Below, in pieces: positions 1-13,700 of a stretch of DNA of 64,000 nucleotides. The translations under genes were made by a program, and so were the position numbers. Where the stretch lies: NCBI GenBank assembly GCA_028829895.1, contig CM054180.1, positions 112,705,135-112,769,134 of the forward strand, given 5' to 3'. The DNA comes from Sinotaia quadrata (Eukaryota > Mollusca > Gastropoda > Architaenioglossa > Viviparidae). The notes below the pieces were generated by a model. That model had not been told where the DNA came from. It saw nothing but the letters and a program-made list of their open reading frames with translations, and did no database searches. The stretch's first letter is position 1; every line of letters starts with the position of its first letter.

Positions 1-362
1 CCGTCAGTAAACGGCCGTGATGATTTGGCAACAATATGTGCTTCTTTGCAACTTGCACGATCAAAATACTTGTTTTCTTCAGACTTATTTGTGAAGAAAT
101 GTTGCTGTGCTGACAGACCTTTTAATAGTTGCTCAATTTTGTTGTTTCTCGCAGTGCCTTTTAACTCATCAAAAGTCGCAGCGTGCTATGTTTTGTAATG
201 CCGCTTGCAGTTGAAGTCCTTCATCACAGTAACAGACTCACAACAAATTAAGCACATAGCTGCTCCATTAAAATGCCGCATAAAGTATTTAGCCGTCCAC
301 TCTTCTTTAAACTGATGATTTTCGTCTTCAATTTTACGCTCCTTATGCGAAGGTTTTGACAT
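1..362 (-). pseudogene. hAT-family transposase, N-terminal fragment (GTF2IRD2/ZBED-like), interrupted
   Basis: Read on the minus strand from an ATG at 362-360, one frame stays open to the window edge except for one in-frame TAG near position 190. The start reads MSKPSHKERKIEDENHQFKE and is followed by a Cys-x2-Cys and a Cys-x3-His zinc-finger-like segment. This is the N-terminal signature of the domesticated and free hAT transposases related to GTF2IRD2 and ZBED5. The catalytic core would lie left of the window. The stop falls where relatives have a sense codon just before a His-Ala-Ala motif, so this copy looks dead unless the stop is an allele. The matching terminal inverted repeat lies upstream at about 802-816. 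Family assignment is from recalled motif similarity. Confidence 0.72.
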
Positions 363-816
363 ATTTACAAAGGGCAGTAGTTTAAAAACAACTTCACTTT
401 ACGTGGAAACCATGTAATTCATTCACTACATTCCAACCAGACATCACACTGCACCTTCCTTCCCCCCACCCCGCGTCACCTCACTCCATCCCCAGACTGA
501 ACTTTGGCTGGCTGTCTAGATGACACTCTTTCTAATGCTATTTGATGTCACCATACATCAAAATGCGCAGATACTACTATTTTAACACATATGCCTTTGA
601 TCAGCTGAAGTGAACAATGTGCCCAATACACAGAGCTCTCACCTTAATACCCCATCCAGCGTTTGTTTTCAACACAACACAAGATGCATGCTCGGGAAAG
701 CCGGCTACTGTTCTACTCCCTTGTTCAGATTAATGTTAAAAGCTCAAATAATGGTAACATCCTAAAATCTTCTGGGGGCCGCATGCGGCCCGCGGTCCGC
801 GGTTTGTGCACCCCTG
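1..816 (-). mobile_element. hAT DNA transposon, 5' end, continues left of the window
   Basis: The end at 816 reads GTTTGTGCACCCCTG on the plus strand, i.e. an inward terminal repeat CAGGGGTGCACAAAC from the minus strand. The transposase fragment at 1-362 is oriented away from this end, so 363-816 is its leader. The same terminal sequence and about 50 bases of subterminal sequence (a GCGGCC-rich block, then a GGATGTTACC block) recur at the right end of the short element at 53363-53560. The next 8 bases, ACTTAGAG (817-824), should be the target duplication; the partner is outside the window. Confidence 0.68.
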
Positions 817-2040
817 ACTTAGAGATACTCCTCGCCCTAACGTCCAGTTACGTCATCACCACACGCAGCATCCCACACTTCTCTAGAATATGACATTGAG
901 TCTCAACAAGAATTCCACCTGCTCTTGGACCTCAGCACCCTTCATCATTAATTAACTGAGTGCATTAATTTGCATTTTTCCGTCACATAATTAATCAAAA
1001 CGGTCGGTATATCTTTAAGTTCTAATAAACTATAAATTTGAACGGTGGCATGCAATATTAATAAAACTCACCTACCATACAACTATCTAAAAATATTTAT
1101 ATTGCTTTGAATGCTATAATCATATGATTGCATTGGTGTCTTATTTTATGTTTAGTTTAGTTCCCAAAATTATTGCATATAGTAAACATATAAACTAATT
1201 TTAGATTATTTTGTGTTTTTCTCGTGATATGAAAAGAATGCAAAATTATTTTTTAAAATTTAATTTATTTTTGTGATACTCATACTTGTTTAGATGTGAT
1301 AATGCGTAGTTGTTTAGTGATAACACGTCAGATTCATACACATTTTTCTGTGATTTATCTTCTGTGACTTTCTTTCTTGTGACTTTTTTTTCGCCAATCC
1401 ATGAAATCACTTTCTGGTTACTTTGTTCATCGTGTAATATTAAAGTGCTTGTATGTCTTTGTTGAGGGAATGTTATGTGTGCATTCTTAAAATAACTAAG
1501 CGTTTGTGTCTCTCTGTGAATGAGCACGTGTGAGTGAAAGAAAGACTCTTAGCAAAGATTAATTCCTCTCTAGTTGTTTCCTTGATAAAGATTGCTAACA
1601 TATGTGGAATGGTGGGTGTACGTGTGTATAGAGCTGTTTGTGTGTGTAAAACGTAGAGCCATACCTGTGGCAAACTAGGTCAGATCGCGTTTGAATCGTG
1701 CGCTGTAGTAACATGTAATACTGTGTTAGTGTGTACGAGTTTAATCGCCATTTATTAACTAAAGTTTCTGTTTATGTATTTTAATAGGAAGTGGGTTGTA
1801 GTTTGTATTTATATAATTTTGTATGTTAGTTTATATTATTTTCTTAGTATTTTATGATTTATGTATTAGAGCATGGTTTCTTCCGAAAAGAGGAATATAG
1901 ATATTTAGTTTATTTGATAATTTATTTTGTGAATAATATTGTAAGGAAGTATTGTATTTAAAGAGTATTTAATGTAGTATTTTTTGGTAGTTAAAGTATT
2001 ATATAACTCTAAGTAGTTTAAAAGGAATTTATATTAGAAC
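817..2040. other. AT-rich spacer with no recognised gene
   Basis: Low-complexity AT-rich sequence between the hAT end and a GC-richer block. Short open frames at 1246-1527 and 1473-1673 (minus) have no recognisable motif, no paralogous copy in the window and no splice context. I see nothing else here. Confidence 0.5.
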
Positions 2041-3600
2041 GTGTGTACGTTAGCACCAAAATATCTGTTTAGCATCAGTTTTGTCTCTGTGCCAGAATTG
2101 TCTAGTGGAGTCTGCTTTGCCGCCCAGACTTTTTAGTATCAGGTTACTGGTGTAAGTGGCAGAGAGGCGAAAAGAAAGAAAACAGAAAACTCCGGCACTC
2201 TTTGAGGCAGTACGCATCCATATTAGCTCTTCACATACCAACACACACCAGCAGGCAGAGAAGCCTACCACACAAGGAGCACATCCCGCAATGCAAGACC
2301 GAGACCGGCACCCTTTCGCCTTTACCTAACACACTTTACCCTGACCTAGCCATCTCGGGCATTGTGTCTGACGCTCTGGTAGGGTGACGGTATGGGGTTA
2401 TATAATGGCAGGAGCTCGCCATACTACACACGGTGCGCGAAAGCGGCGGAAACCGGAAGCGCCCCCTACACTCAATCAAATCAATACTACACACGGCAGC
2501 TATGGAGAAATGGAGGTGGCGGTGCGTGAGCTGGAAGGGCTGCACATAAAAAGAACACAAGAAAAGGCAAGGGATGACTAACCGCCTGAAAGCTCAGAAG
2601 CCGAAAGCGCTCCCTACATTAGCAAGCAAGCAAGGGAAGAGGAAGGGGAAGACAGGGATAAGCCATGACAACAGAACACACACACCCTCCCCCACCACGC
2701 ACACGGAAACCCAGTCAACAAGTCAAAGCCAATACACATGCATGCTCTAACTGTCTAACATGTATATGATCACCTACAATCCCCCCACCTCCGCTTCCAG
2801 TATTCGGGCACACATAAAACAGATAGAGCAAAACAGCTAGGCATCACTGATAGTAAGGAAAACACACTAGAAATTAACTCAACAGGAGGAATCATAATAA
2901 CAACAAACAAGCAATCAGCATGTGACGCAGAAAATGCAAAACTACAAAATATTAAACTAGAAATATAAAATTTTACTTTTCTTAATATTTTGGAAAGGGT
3001 TCTCATGATAAAAGAATTCTTTCATGAAAGCCAACAATCCGTTTGAAGTAACTGTCTTTAGGTAGCCAGGACAAAGGGGACACACATGTTGAGTCGGTTA
3101 GAAATGGGCTGACGTAAACAGGGTGTGGGAGGGTGGACACTCAACAAGGGTAGACAATCTACAGAAACACTCTCGCATCTCCAGGCAGACAATGACAACA
3201 AGACTTCTAAGATGGGGAACACTTTGGTCTCACAATAGAGTCGGAGATTCAAAGACAGACAAACTATCTACAGTCAGGTGTTCAGAGACGCATGAGAAGG
3301 GAAGGCACTTACGTTATGTAACAGATACACGCTACGTAGGGGGATAGAAACCGTGTATCTCAGAGTCGGGCAGCTTCCAAGGGGTAACTGCGTTGCACTA
3401 ACAGCCTAGCCTTTCAGCAGAAGCACTGAACAATTGAACAATAGTCAAAACAGGGGATGAAATATATCCTTAGGCGCAGATTAGCACGTGGAAATCGACG
3501 AATAGCTTAAATAGGCCGCCTCGAGTTCGCTCGCGCATCTGTCATACAGGAGATCCCGCATTCTTGTCCTTCTGCGGTTAGAAGCACACAGATTGTCTGA
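2041..3600. repeat. GC-richer repeat-derived block, family unknown
   Basis: Base composition shifts to higher GC against AT-rich flanks. A stretch at about 2433-2468, containing GCGGAAACCGGAAGCGCC, recurs in inverted orientation at about 30815-30852, inside a second GC-rich block that carries a retrotransposon-like zinc-finger fragment. That makes this region a copy of the same interspersed element. Two similar sub-blocks (about 2436-2470 and 2593-2617) hint at an internal duplication. Short open frames in 2050-3350 overlap on both strands and show no domain. Confidence 0.4.
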
Positions 3601-4190
3601 GATGGTAAATTTATGATTTTGTACATAGATAAAATCTATCTTTCTTATTGCAACTTATAGATTTTTTCATTTAAATTAATATTGCAAACTGAATGATTCT
3701 GTAATTGAATTTTTCTAGCAAAGAAGGAAGTAACTTATGTAAAAGAATTAAAAATGAGAACTAACGTTAAAATTGCAGATTTGTGATATATAATTCACGA
3801 GACTGATGCGTAGCAAAAATTCACTTGTATGTTTACAGCTGAAGGACACCTACCCGTACCGTAACGTACACACCGCGCATGCTTAAACGCTCACACACAC
3901 TGGTTGAAGAGGACCAGAGCGAAAGTCATAACTGAGGGACTCGACTCTGACCACAACCGCTGATTGCAAGGGCGATCAGGACGAATCTACGAAGTCTTGT
4001 CGACTTGAGAGGGCAAGTACACGTGGGGGCCAGACTAAGCGTCGGCACTGGAGACCGGAAAACGTTTGATGTTGGATCTACGTCGGTTGTCAATTGTTGA
4101 CTGACAGTGCGAGTTATTCTGTGTCAGGACTGAATTTCGTGGTGTAAATTCGGGACATGTGTAAATTCGGATATTCGTAACACTAAGGAC
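3601..4190. other. Unassigned sequence upstream of Gypsy integrase remnant
   Basis: AT-rich to 3830, then a GC-richer stretch (3838-4190) with no reading frame I can recognise. Its composition matches the integrase remnant that follows, so it may be leader or other non-coding sequence of the same LTR element joined to the integrase by deletion of protease, RT and RNase H. No long terminal repeat pair was seen. Confidence 0.3.
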
Positions 4191-5097
4191 CTGGGTAGAC
4201 GGAAAGACTTGTATCGTTAGGGGAAACCCCTGTCATCGACGCGCCATTCAAAAGAGTAGCTGTTGACCTCATCGGGAAATAAAACCGCCGTTGGGGCGAG
4301 GACACAGGTGGATTCTGACCATGATAGATTATGCCACTCGCTACCCTAAAGCGATCCCGTTGACCTCAATTAGTACACAAGCGGTTGCAAACGCGTTATT
4401 CTGCATTTTTTCTCGGGTCGGATTCCCAGAAGAAATATTGTCTGATAGAAGAACGCAGTTCGTGAGTGAACTAATGAAGGAAATAAATAAACTGATACAG
4501 GTTAAGCAGATTATGACAATACCGTATCACCCACAATGTAATGGACTGGTTGAACGTCTGAACGGCATATTAACTAGCTCATTAAAGAAGCTATGTATAG
4601 AGAAACAGCATGATTGGGATAAGTATCTACTGGCATTATTATTCGCGCTCAGAGAGGTACCCCAGGACACGTCACTGTTCTCTCCCTTCGAACTTTTATT
4701 TGGCCGCACAGTACTGGACCAATGATAGTTTGACAGAGACAGTGAAAAGCACATATCAATATGTGATTGATCTGGCCAACAAGATAGATCTTAGCTGTCA
4801 GATTGCAGCCGAAAACACCCGCCTAGCGAAACGTAGGCAGGCCAAGCAATACAACAAAAAGACACGACCGACCACTATCGATGTCGGATCACAGGTACTG
4901 TTACTATTGCCCGTACACAGAAATAAACTCGAAGTAGCATGGCAAGGACCTTACAAGGAAACTGAGAAACTCAGTGGATGCAACTTCCGTATCCAACAGG
5001 GAAACAAAGAGAAAGTTTTCCATGCAAACTTACTAAAAGAATACAAAGAAAGGCCAGCACACTTGGTAGCCACGGTTGTCATTGAGGATGTTGAATA
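4191..5097 (+). pseudogene. Ty3/Gypsy LTR retrotransposon integrase remnant, frameshifted
   Basis: A GVDLIG-like first-strand segment (VAVDLIG) lies in one frame around 4250-4275. A frame change then leads into a frame open at 4291-4725 with LTMIDYATRYPKAIPL, the second catalytic Asp in a SDRRTQF motif (relatives usually have Gly for the second Arg) and the catalytic Glu in LVERLNG. After a second frame change near 4725, the C-terminal integrase tail runs to a stop at 5096-5098, with VGSQVLLLLP and a KVFHANLLKEYKER motif typical of this clade. Protease, RT and RNase H are absent upstream. At least two frameshifts make it non-functional. It ends about 140 bases before TRIM-NHR unit 1 begins. 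Confidence 0.85.
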
Positions 5098-5237
5098 AAG
5101 TCTGTTTGTATATGGTGCCTATATGATGATGCAAGATTTACTAAAGCAATAATGCAACTCGACTTCACTGACGACATACTGGATTAATTCTGTATTCGTA
5201 TAATTATGCAGATTAGTTTTGAGGGATGAAATTTAGA

Positions 5238-6123
5238 TATGCTTATTTGGAAACACTATTATTATGTGTGTTTGTGGAAATATGTTATGGTTATGGATTG
5301 TTTACTGACATTATAAAATAATGTCAAAACAATGCATCTAACTTTCATCACATAAAAGAGATCCCATCGGTTGTCTGTCATTTTTGTTTCATTTGAGATC
5401 AAGGAAGTTGATGTAAATTGTAAGAAAGCATATATACTTTCCAGGTTCACTTCAAATCACATGACGGAAAGAACACATGCTATTACTGCCATTAAGAATA
5501 AAGCTTCTTTTAGTTTCTAATCATGAATTTCTTCCTACACCAAAAAACGTTCATAAATATTTTGTCACCATTCACATAAGTTTACTTACAAATACTCATT
5601 GGATTGATTCAGGTATTTTACTGCTATAATTATTGAAGTGTTCGTGACATCCTGATTCACAAACACATTTGAATACACAGCAGTTTGTTTAGATTTAGTT
5701 TTGTGTCTAGCCAAACGCTTTTTCCATTCATTCATAAATGTGAATCATTCAAATGATAAAATATTTTAAGTCTTTCCAACATCATTTTCGATATTTTTTT
5801 GGATTTATACCTGGGTACACACACAGACACACACACACAAGCACGCACTCGCTCGCTTACAGAAATGCACTCGTGCAATGGCAAAATTGTGAAGAGAGAG
5901 GAAAATAGACACATATAAAGAATACATTTTATAGACTGTAAGCAGACAGTAGGATATAAACCAAAGTGTAATTTTTCTTCTGATGAAATGATTAAATTAT
6001 TTAGCAAAGGAATTGTAGTGATGTGTTTGTTTTCATAAAGATTATTATCAGCATTATGAACAGCTGGTTAAATCGTTCATTTCTTGCCGTTGAATTGAAG
6101 TCTAATGTAGTTCACTGGATAGA
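5238..6123 (-). other. 3' flank / possible 3' UTR of TRIM-NHR gene 1
   Basis: From about 5238 leftmost, this sequence aligns with 19427-20184 and, more loosely, with 53700-54329, the corresponding flanks of the other TRIM-NHR copies. It defines the left edge of duplicated unit 1. It contains a CA-rich tract near 5820-5860. No other gene is seen. The plus-strand frame at 6023-6208 is an antisense shadow of the terminal exon. Confidence 0.6.
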
Positions 6124-6923
6124 TTATACAGGAAGAGTAGATACCTGCAAATGTCGTGAAATAAATATTACATATCAGAACAGTTTATGTTCTAAGAAAT
6201 TTGAATAATGTTAAGATGAAAAATGGATTGTTCGCGTTTCTTATATAAAATAGTTGCAACATAACTTTAAATGAAAGAAAACTAAAAATATACACACTAT
6301 AGTGTTTAATCAAAACTTAATACTCTTTTGTTGAATCATATTTGTTTTATTCAATCATATTCAAACGTGTTCAATCATGCGTAGCTGTGTTCTAACACGT
6401 TCAAATAAGTATTCAATAGAGCTTAGTCATGTTCTGTAGTATACAATCAAGTTTAAACAAGATCATTATTTTTAGATGTGTTCAACTATGTTAATCATAT
6501 TCAATTGTTATGGTGAGTAGTATAAGTCCTGTTCTGTTGCATGCATTTATAAACATCACTGAACATTAATCACTCTCAGTAGTTTCAATGTCATCAAAGT
6601 AATCAAGTCGCGTGTTCACTAGAGTTTTGTGATTTGTCGGTTAATAGTATTGTATAATGTTCCAACATGCTCACTAATGTTCATTACTGAAATCCTGCAC
6701 ATTAGGTGGTTTTAAGCGATACTTTTTAACCATAATTACTGAGGTTTGAGGTACGTTTATAAAGTCAAATCATTAAAATCATTACGAAGGAGAAATATCA
6801 CTAATTGATAGTCTGACAGTAGTTTAGTATCTTCAATAGCATTCTTTTAAGAAAGGACAATAGTGTTTCTAATGAAGTGGTGAAGACTATCCAGGTCACC
6901 ATGAGTCCAGCGAACTAGTAGTG

Positions 6924-6972
<49 letters not shown>

Positions 6973-9526
6973 CACACACACACTTGTAAGAAATTTTGAA
7001 AATACTCAGGTAAAGAAGAGGATTATGCAACACAATACAATCTCCAATTTTCTAAGTTAATTTATGTTTTCATTCACTCTATGAAATAAATAATAAAATA
7101 TCTCTTTACATTCTATATCATATTTACTACAACATTTAACTTGAGGTTAATGTTATTTCGAATTGTGCATTTTTTGTATGAAGTTGATAATTGAAAATAA
7201 TATTACAGAGCAATGGTACATAGAATGACTATTCATACACGTCAATGGTAGATAAAATGACTACTCATACACATCAATGGTACATAGAATGACTACTCAT
7301 ACACGTCAGAGATACGTGAACGAATCCAGAGATTCTGTTTCAAAGTCTCGGACAAATTATTTTACTGAATCAAAGTCTTGTGCACGAAAACTGTTTGGTC
7401 ACGTGTGTATTGTACTTCCTTAAGGTAAGCAAACCACGTTATTTAGCACTAACGGTATTGCAAATTTAAAAAAGGCGTAATCATTCATAAAAGTAGACAT
7501 GAAATGACCAATAAGGATTGATAGCTGTCTTACGAAATTTCAAGAAACAAGTGGAGTTTAACAGAAAACTGATTATGAATAAATACGTATTGAATATTAA
7601 CTCCGTAATTCTTTTGATGTGATAGAGTGATGCATTAGAGGTTTTAGATTTAAACTGTGTATTAATTAAATGACTATATTCTGGATGTACATTTTAATTC
7701 TTAATAAAACTTATTATTAAAATAAATTCATTTAAATTTCCGGCAGATAAAAACATTTTTAAAAGTGAGGGTAGTCTAAAAGAAAAATTGTACTGAAATG
7801 CACAAACCTTGTTGAGGAAAGCATAAAGATTAAACAATGCGTAACACGGCTGTACCACATTCTTTGCCATAACTCCTTGGTCTTTCCCGTCCACGTACAC
7901 ATGAAGAGAGTGGGATGTATCAACCATCACACCAAGACGACTTCCGTCTTTAACAGTCGATAAGGCAGGACAGGAGTATTCACTAGTCTAAAAGAAAATA
8001 TTTTAATACTTTAATAGTCGCTAAGGCATGACAGGATTACTCGTTCGTCTAAAGAAAACATTATTTTAAAAAGTTCATGTATTTTCTTTTTTCTACATAT
8101 GTATTATAGATGTACGCAGACCGTAATACAAAAAGAAACTAAACACAAGGCAACTACAAAACAAGAACAGTAATAAAATGTTTCGAAAATCTTTTCGACT
8201 TAAACAATGTAATGAAAAGATTACAAATACTCACCACAAACACTATACAGTACCGTTAGCTACATAAGCCTTGTATAAAATCAGATTCTAACTATTTCCC
8301 TTAATTTAACTTCTTCGACTCTATTCACCTCTGGAAGGTAGCTATGTAAATTATCTAAAGTGCAGTTTAATAATAAAATACATTGAACAAAAAATGTACA
8401 CTTCCACGTGACGATGCAAAGAGTGTTTGCTCCAAAATAAATCACCCATTAATACTTAGCACACTTTTCCCCAGGAAACCCAATTTCGAAGGTAAATGAA
8501 GACATTTGACATTTGTACAAATAAAGTAAGATCTACCTGTATGTGTCTCTGTACACACATTGATACACCCACGGACGCACGGACGCAAACAGCAAGCAGA
8601 TGCACTAACATATAGTTCTGGATTAAGAACTTTAGAAACAGGTTTATTATTTGTACAATATAACTAACCAATTCGCCGTGAATTGTTCCTCCTGCTTGAT
8701 ATACACCGACAAAACTCTTTATTTCTAAGCTAGTTTCTGGTATCGTGATTGACAGTGGGTTCTCTTCACAAACACCAATTGCTATGTAGTTGCCACTGTA
8801 TCGGGTGTCTGTCTTTTCCACTAGTATCTGCACAAATGAAATTAAAATAATTTAATTAAAATGTTTACTGTGCCCAGTCCGTAAATATTTTATATTTTTA
8901 ATAAACACATCTTATAAATACTTTGCTAGAGATATATTCACTTCAGTAATAACAAAGTATGTCCTGTTTTGAAGTATTGAAAGTAATACTATTATTTAGA
9001 TGACGTAAATATGTTCTAAAGTCTTCTTTAGACGTATTTTGCGGCAGTGTCATTATGAACGAGACTTTGATACAGATTTATTGCGCTGCTTCATTTTTTT
9101 ATTCGTTTTCAAATAAAAAGAATGGTATTGGTATTGCACATTAACCAGTGAAATATTGAAGGCAAGCAGTTTGCCTATTGCTTCTATTTCATTTAAGTTT
9201 TAACGCAGAATAATTTTGCTTTTGTATCAAACTGCAAAATAAAATACGAACATAATGCAATCCAGTAATTTCATAAAGTTTTATCAATGAAAGGAAATGA
9301 ACACAAGACTTTCAAATCGAACACCGATAACAAATTCACATCACACATTTAACAACTGAAATTCTCGCACACAAGGCGTAGGATTGAAGTAAATTAATCC
9401 CTTAAAAGGAACAATCATATTTCCAAACTTAGAAAACGTTTCTTAATATCATAATTATTATATTTCATAAAGCCCGTTGTTCATCAAAAGTCAAAAAAGG
9501 CAAATACACGTAAATATATGCGCAGG

Positions 9527-9570
<44 letters not shown>

Positions 9571-10686
9571 AACACAAGCAAATAAACAAACACACACACA
9601 CACAAACATACACACACACAAACACACATACATATATATATGCATATGCTAGAAAAAGAAACTTTTTTAATTCCTCTTGTATTTTGTCTCATTAGTCTTT
9701 CTTCTATGATTTCTCTCTTACACTCTTAGTTTAGTTTTAGAATGTGTTCTCCATTTGTCTTTATACTTTTACTTTAATCAACTCGCTCCACACAAGTTTA
9801 TTTCTCTCTGTTTGTTTTTTCTGTCTCTGTCCCTTTCTCTCCATCTCTATCTGTCCCTTGCAGAGTCCTTTATACGGCAGATTCTGAAATTACCTCTTTA
9901 TATCTGTTTGTATATGCTTACATTTCAGTAATTGTATCTCTGTAGTGATATCTAGCTTTACATGTCCGCTTTCTAATATTTCTGTATCTATATCTATTTA
10001 TAGATCTGACTAATGCTTTCTTAATCGTTTTAACATCTCAGATTTTCTCTTTGAAAGAGGACTGTCCGAAGTAAATACAGCACTAAAACGAACAATCATA
10101 TTTTCAAGCTTTTCCTAATAATAAACATTATATCTCATGTTGTTATTGTTATGTCAAATCATAAAGTCGCACACACACATACACTTATAAATGTGCGTAA
10201 CTGGAAGAGAAAAGTATTAAATTTCTTCTTCTTGGATAATGCTAACAGAATGTCAGCTAGGTCGGCAGACTCTGAAATAAGCATTAACAGGAATCATTTT
10301 GAGTTCCACTTGTTCATTTTCCCTCATCTGTCTATTATCTTTCATTTGCTCACTCATTCACTCTCTCTGTGTCTTAATTTTCACTTCAGTTTTAGAACCT
10401 CCCCTATATTTGTCTTGTTTATCCTCTTTGTCTCTCTAAGGAATTCGCACCGTACAATAAAAATTCGTACTCTCTCTCTCCTTCTGGTTTTTTTTGGGGG
10501 GGAGTATATTTGTCTTTCTATCCGCCTCTTTCTTTCGCTATCCATCATATGCATAGTCCGTCTTTGTACACCGGTTTCTAAATGTGTCTCTATATGTCTG
10601 TCTCATTATGCTTTTATCTATATAATGCTAGCATTATTTACATATCTGACCCCTTATCTCTCTCTCTTTCTCTCTCTCTATATATA

Positions 10687-10758
<72 letters not shown>

Positions 10759-13700
10759 CTCTTTTTTTGCTCCTACCTTTTTCTGTCTAGTAATGTTCTG
10801 TATAATTCTTATTTCTACGATATGTCTTTCCCTTTTTGTTTCCCTTTTCTACACTTTACTGTGAATCTCTTTTGCAAAATGTAGAATGTCATTTAAATAT
10901 CTAACATTTTAGGCATGTCAATAACAAAATGTCGAATGTCAACCCGTAGAATGACACTGGGACCATAACTCCCCATAGATGCATACGCTCAGTCTCAGCA
11001 ATTCTAGTCTCTAAAAATAACCAGAGTGAAGGAAACATGTGCCTTAACTTCAGCAGCCAGTTTGTTACAATGATTTCTTTTGTATTGGTTACAGTAATAC
11101 AGTACCGTCCGACGGCATTTTTTAACCTGACACTGAACGTGTTAAATATTTGGCATGTCAATAAAAATTGCACGAGTAGGAAATGTCTCAGATTATGTTT
11201 AATTAATTAATAGCTAGAAACAAGAGATTTTTCGGTGAAAACATGTTTTTCTTTTCTAGTGAGAGGATTGGTATCAACTGATCTTAATCAAAAGAACAAA
11301 AATAATTAACAACCAGTCACTTAAAATGTTACGGGCTAGTCACTGAACTATGCATCCTTTACTGTATGTTCATGCACACTTCAAGCAAGCAATTTTGATT
11401 ATATATTTAAATTATACGCATTACGTTCTTAAACCAATTAGTACTTAGAATTTTCTGAATATCATTTTAAAAGCTGTTCTATTTTAATTAGTCAATCAGC
11501 AGTCACCTCATACAGCTTGTTGGTAGACATTGGTTCTCTAGAAATCAACATTCGGTTTAGACGATCATTGCTGTCTATCACCTCTGCAGTCTGTCCGTTA
11601 CTCGACAGTACTATGTTACTTCCGCAATTGTTGTGAAACATCCAGGTATTCTGTAATGATTGCATTAAAATTGTTAAAACAATCCTAATTATATACTTGA
11701 ATGAACATCCACTTTACAAAACCTCTGTTGTGAGATAAATTAAATAAAATTAATTCTTATAATTTCATTCTACGACAAATAATACTTCAAACATAGGACG
11801 TGAATATTTTATTGTTAAGTATTAAGTATTGTTAAGTATTGTGCATGAGTTTTAGAAGTCTGGAATATAATCTGATTTAGTGCCGTTTGTCTTTCAATAC
11901 CAGATACAGAGATGCAGCAACTAAAAAACAACATTTATAAAATCTAAAAAAAACAAGTCAAGTTCAATAAACTAGAAATTCTAACAATGAAGCATCATTT
12001 GAAAATTGCTACTGTATTGTTGTTAGCCTTATCTATTTGTAGTAGAGGTAAATCTAAAATTTAAGTGATATATTTTTCTGCCACTTAATGATCCTTGATT
12101 AAGCAGGCGTTAAATAATAGGGGAATGCATTTTTTCTTTCAGGAAATCTAGACTTTGATAAATATTTACTAGAAATGACTATTAATTTTCTTTATTGTAT
12201 GGAAAACTTTCTCTTCAATAATAAACTGTGTAGGCATTTCAATAGTATACACATTTGTACTAATACATTGTATTATTTCATGTTCATTTTCGATTTTACG
12301 TAAATATACTTGAATACTAGATCAAGTGTTTAACAGTAAATAGTAACTAGTGTTGGTTGCACGATTCGAATTAATCAATATATGCAGAGTGTATGATAAA
12401 ATCATAAATTAATTACTATAATTTCATTAAAAAATAAATAATATTTTACTGAAAAATTATGCAACGTGGATAGTATAGATATAAACTTTAAAATGTCAAA
12501 TGATCCAGAATACGGTTGGGATTTTATCAAGCTTAACTTCAATAATGAATTATGACTTTATTAATCCCTTGCAGAAATATATTCATACATAGATTGTATT
12601 GTATGTGAAATATTTTCTAATCTAATTTGTATTATTATGTATTATATTATCATGTAAAATATTGCAACAAAGGATAAATTCAAAAACATTTAACTTGTAA
12701 CAAAGAGCAAAAATAACCAGATGCATGATCAATTAATTTGTAATATATCGCAGAAATAACCAGATTTTATTAAAATAATTCATTTTTTAAATAAACATAT
12801 CGTAAATCACCTACCGATTCTGTATTCAAGTAAACAAATATGAATAAACTGTATTTGTTAAACACACTCTTTGACTCACTGACTTTATTTGTCGGTATTT
12901 TTAACATTAATATTGATTATTACATTAGCCCTTAATTATAGATTTAAAGAAAAAGAGAAATAAAAATTGCAATTTAAAATAGATTAAAGGGATCACTGTT
13001 CATGTCTTCGTGCATCTGACACAGTTATGAATTTTATTTATAGTAAAAAGTTTACTTTAAAAAAAGTAATCATTATATATCGCATTGAATTCCTTATTCC
13101 AGTCAGAAACAACATCATAGCAAATAAAAAAACCTAACTGAACTGGAACTGTATAAATCGAAGTAATAGATCATCTTTTATATATGTTCGTGGTCGGGGA
13201 AGTCTCGAGGATTAGGGTCGTATAGAGGACAGTTGTGGTCCCGTCTCAATGCAGATTTCATCATCTTAGTACCATCCATCGCATTAATAATCGATCTTAT
13301 CCCTTTCATACCCGGTGGTTTCATTCGGGACCCATGTAGGAATAAAATGTAAATGTAGGTGAATGTGTGGGTGAAGGGATTGTTAAGTCAAATAAATATG
13401 AGTAAATCAGTGAAAAGTAAGTATTAAAGAATTAAAACATACCTTTTCTGACCCAGTAGCAAAACTGAAAATCGGTTTTATCATTTTGTTTAATTCCTTC
13501 TCCACTTGTGATATCGATGTCATGTCAATTTCAAGCGTGACCTTTAGACATGAATTTGTGTCTTGTGGCAGACTTGTGTCAAGGTCATTGACACGACTTT
13601 CAAGGTTTGTAACCATAGCTACTAGTGAGTTGTCATTTGCCATCTGTAACACTCGCTTAATTAGTCCTTGGTGAGATGTCACTCTTACACGTTTATGAGA

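Noticed and set aside
6023..6208. Small plus-strand frame (also 20051-20293 and 54214-54441) similar in three places
   Set aside because: The similarity is explained by the minus-strand terminal exon and 3' flank of the TRIM-NHR copies; the frames differ in length and end arbitrarily.
10151..10884. Plus-strand frames of 237 and 100 codons
   Set aside because: They run through a (GA)n tract and AT/CT-rich intron sequence; Arg-Glu repeats and hydrophobic low complexity, not conserved in unit 2.
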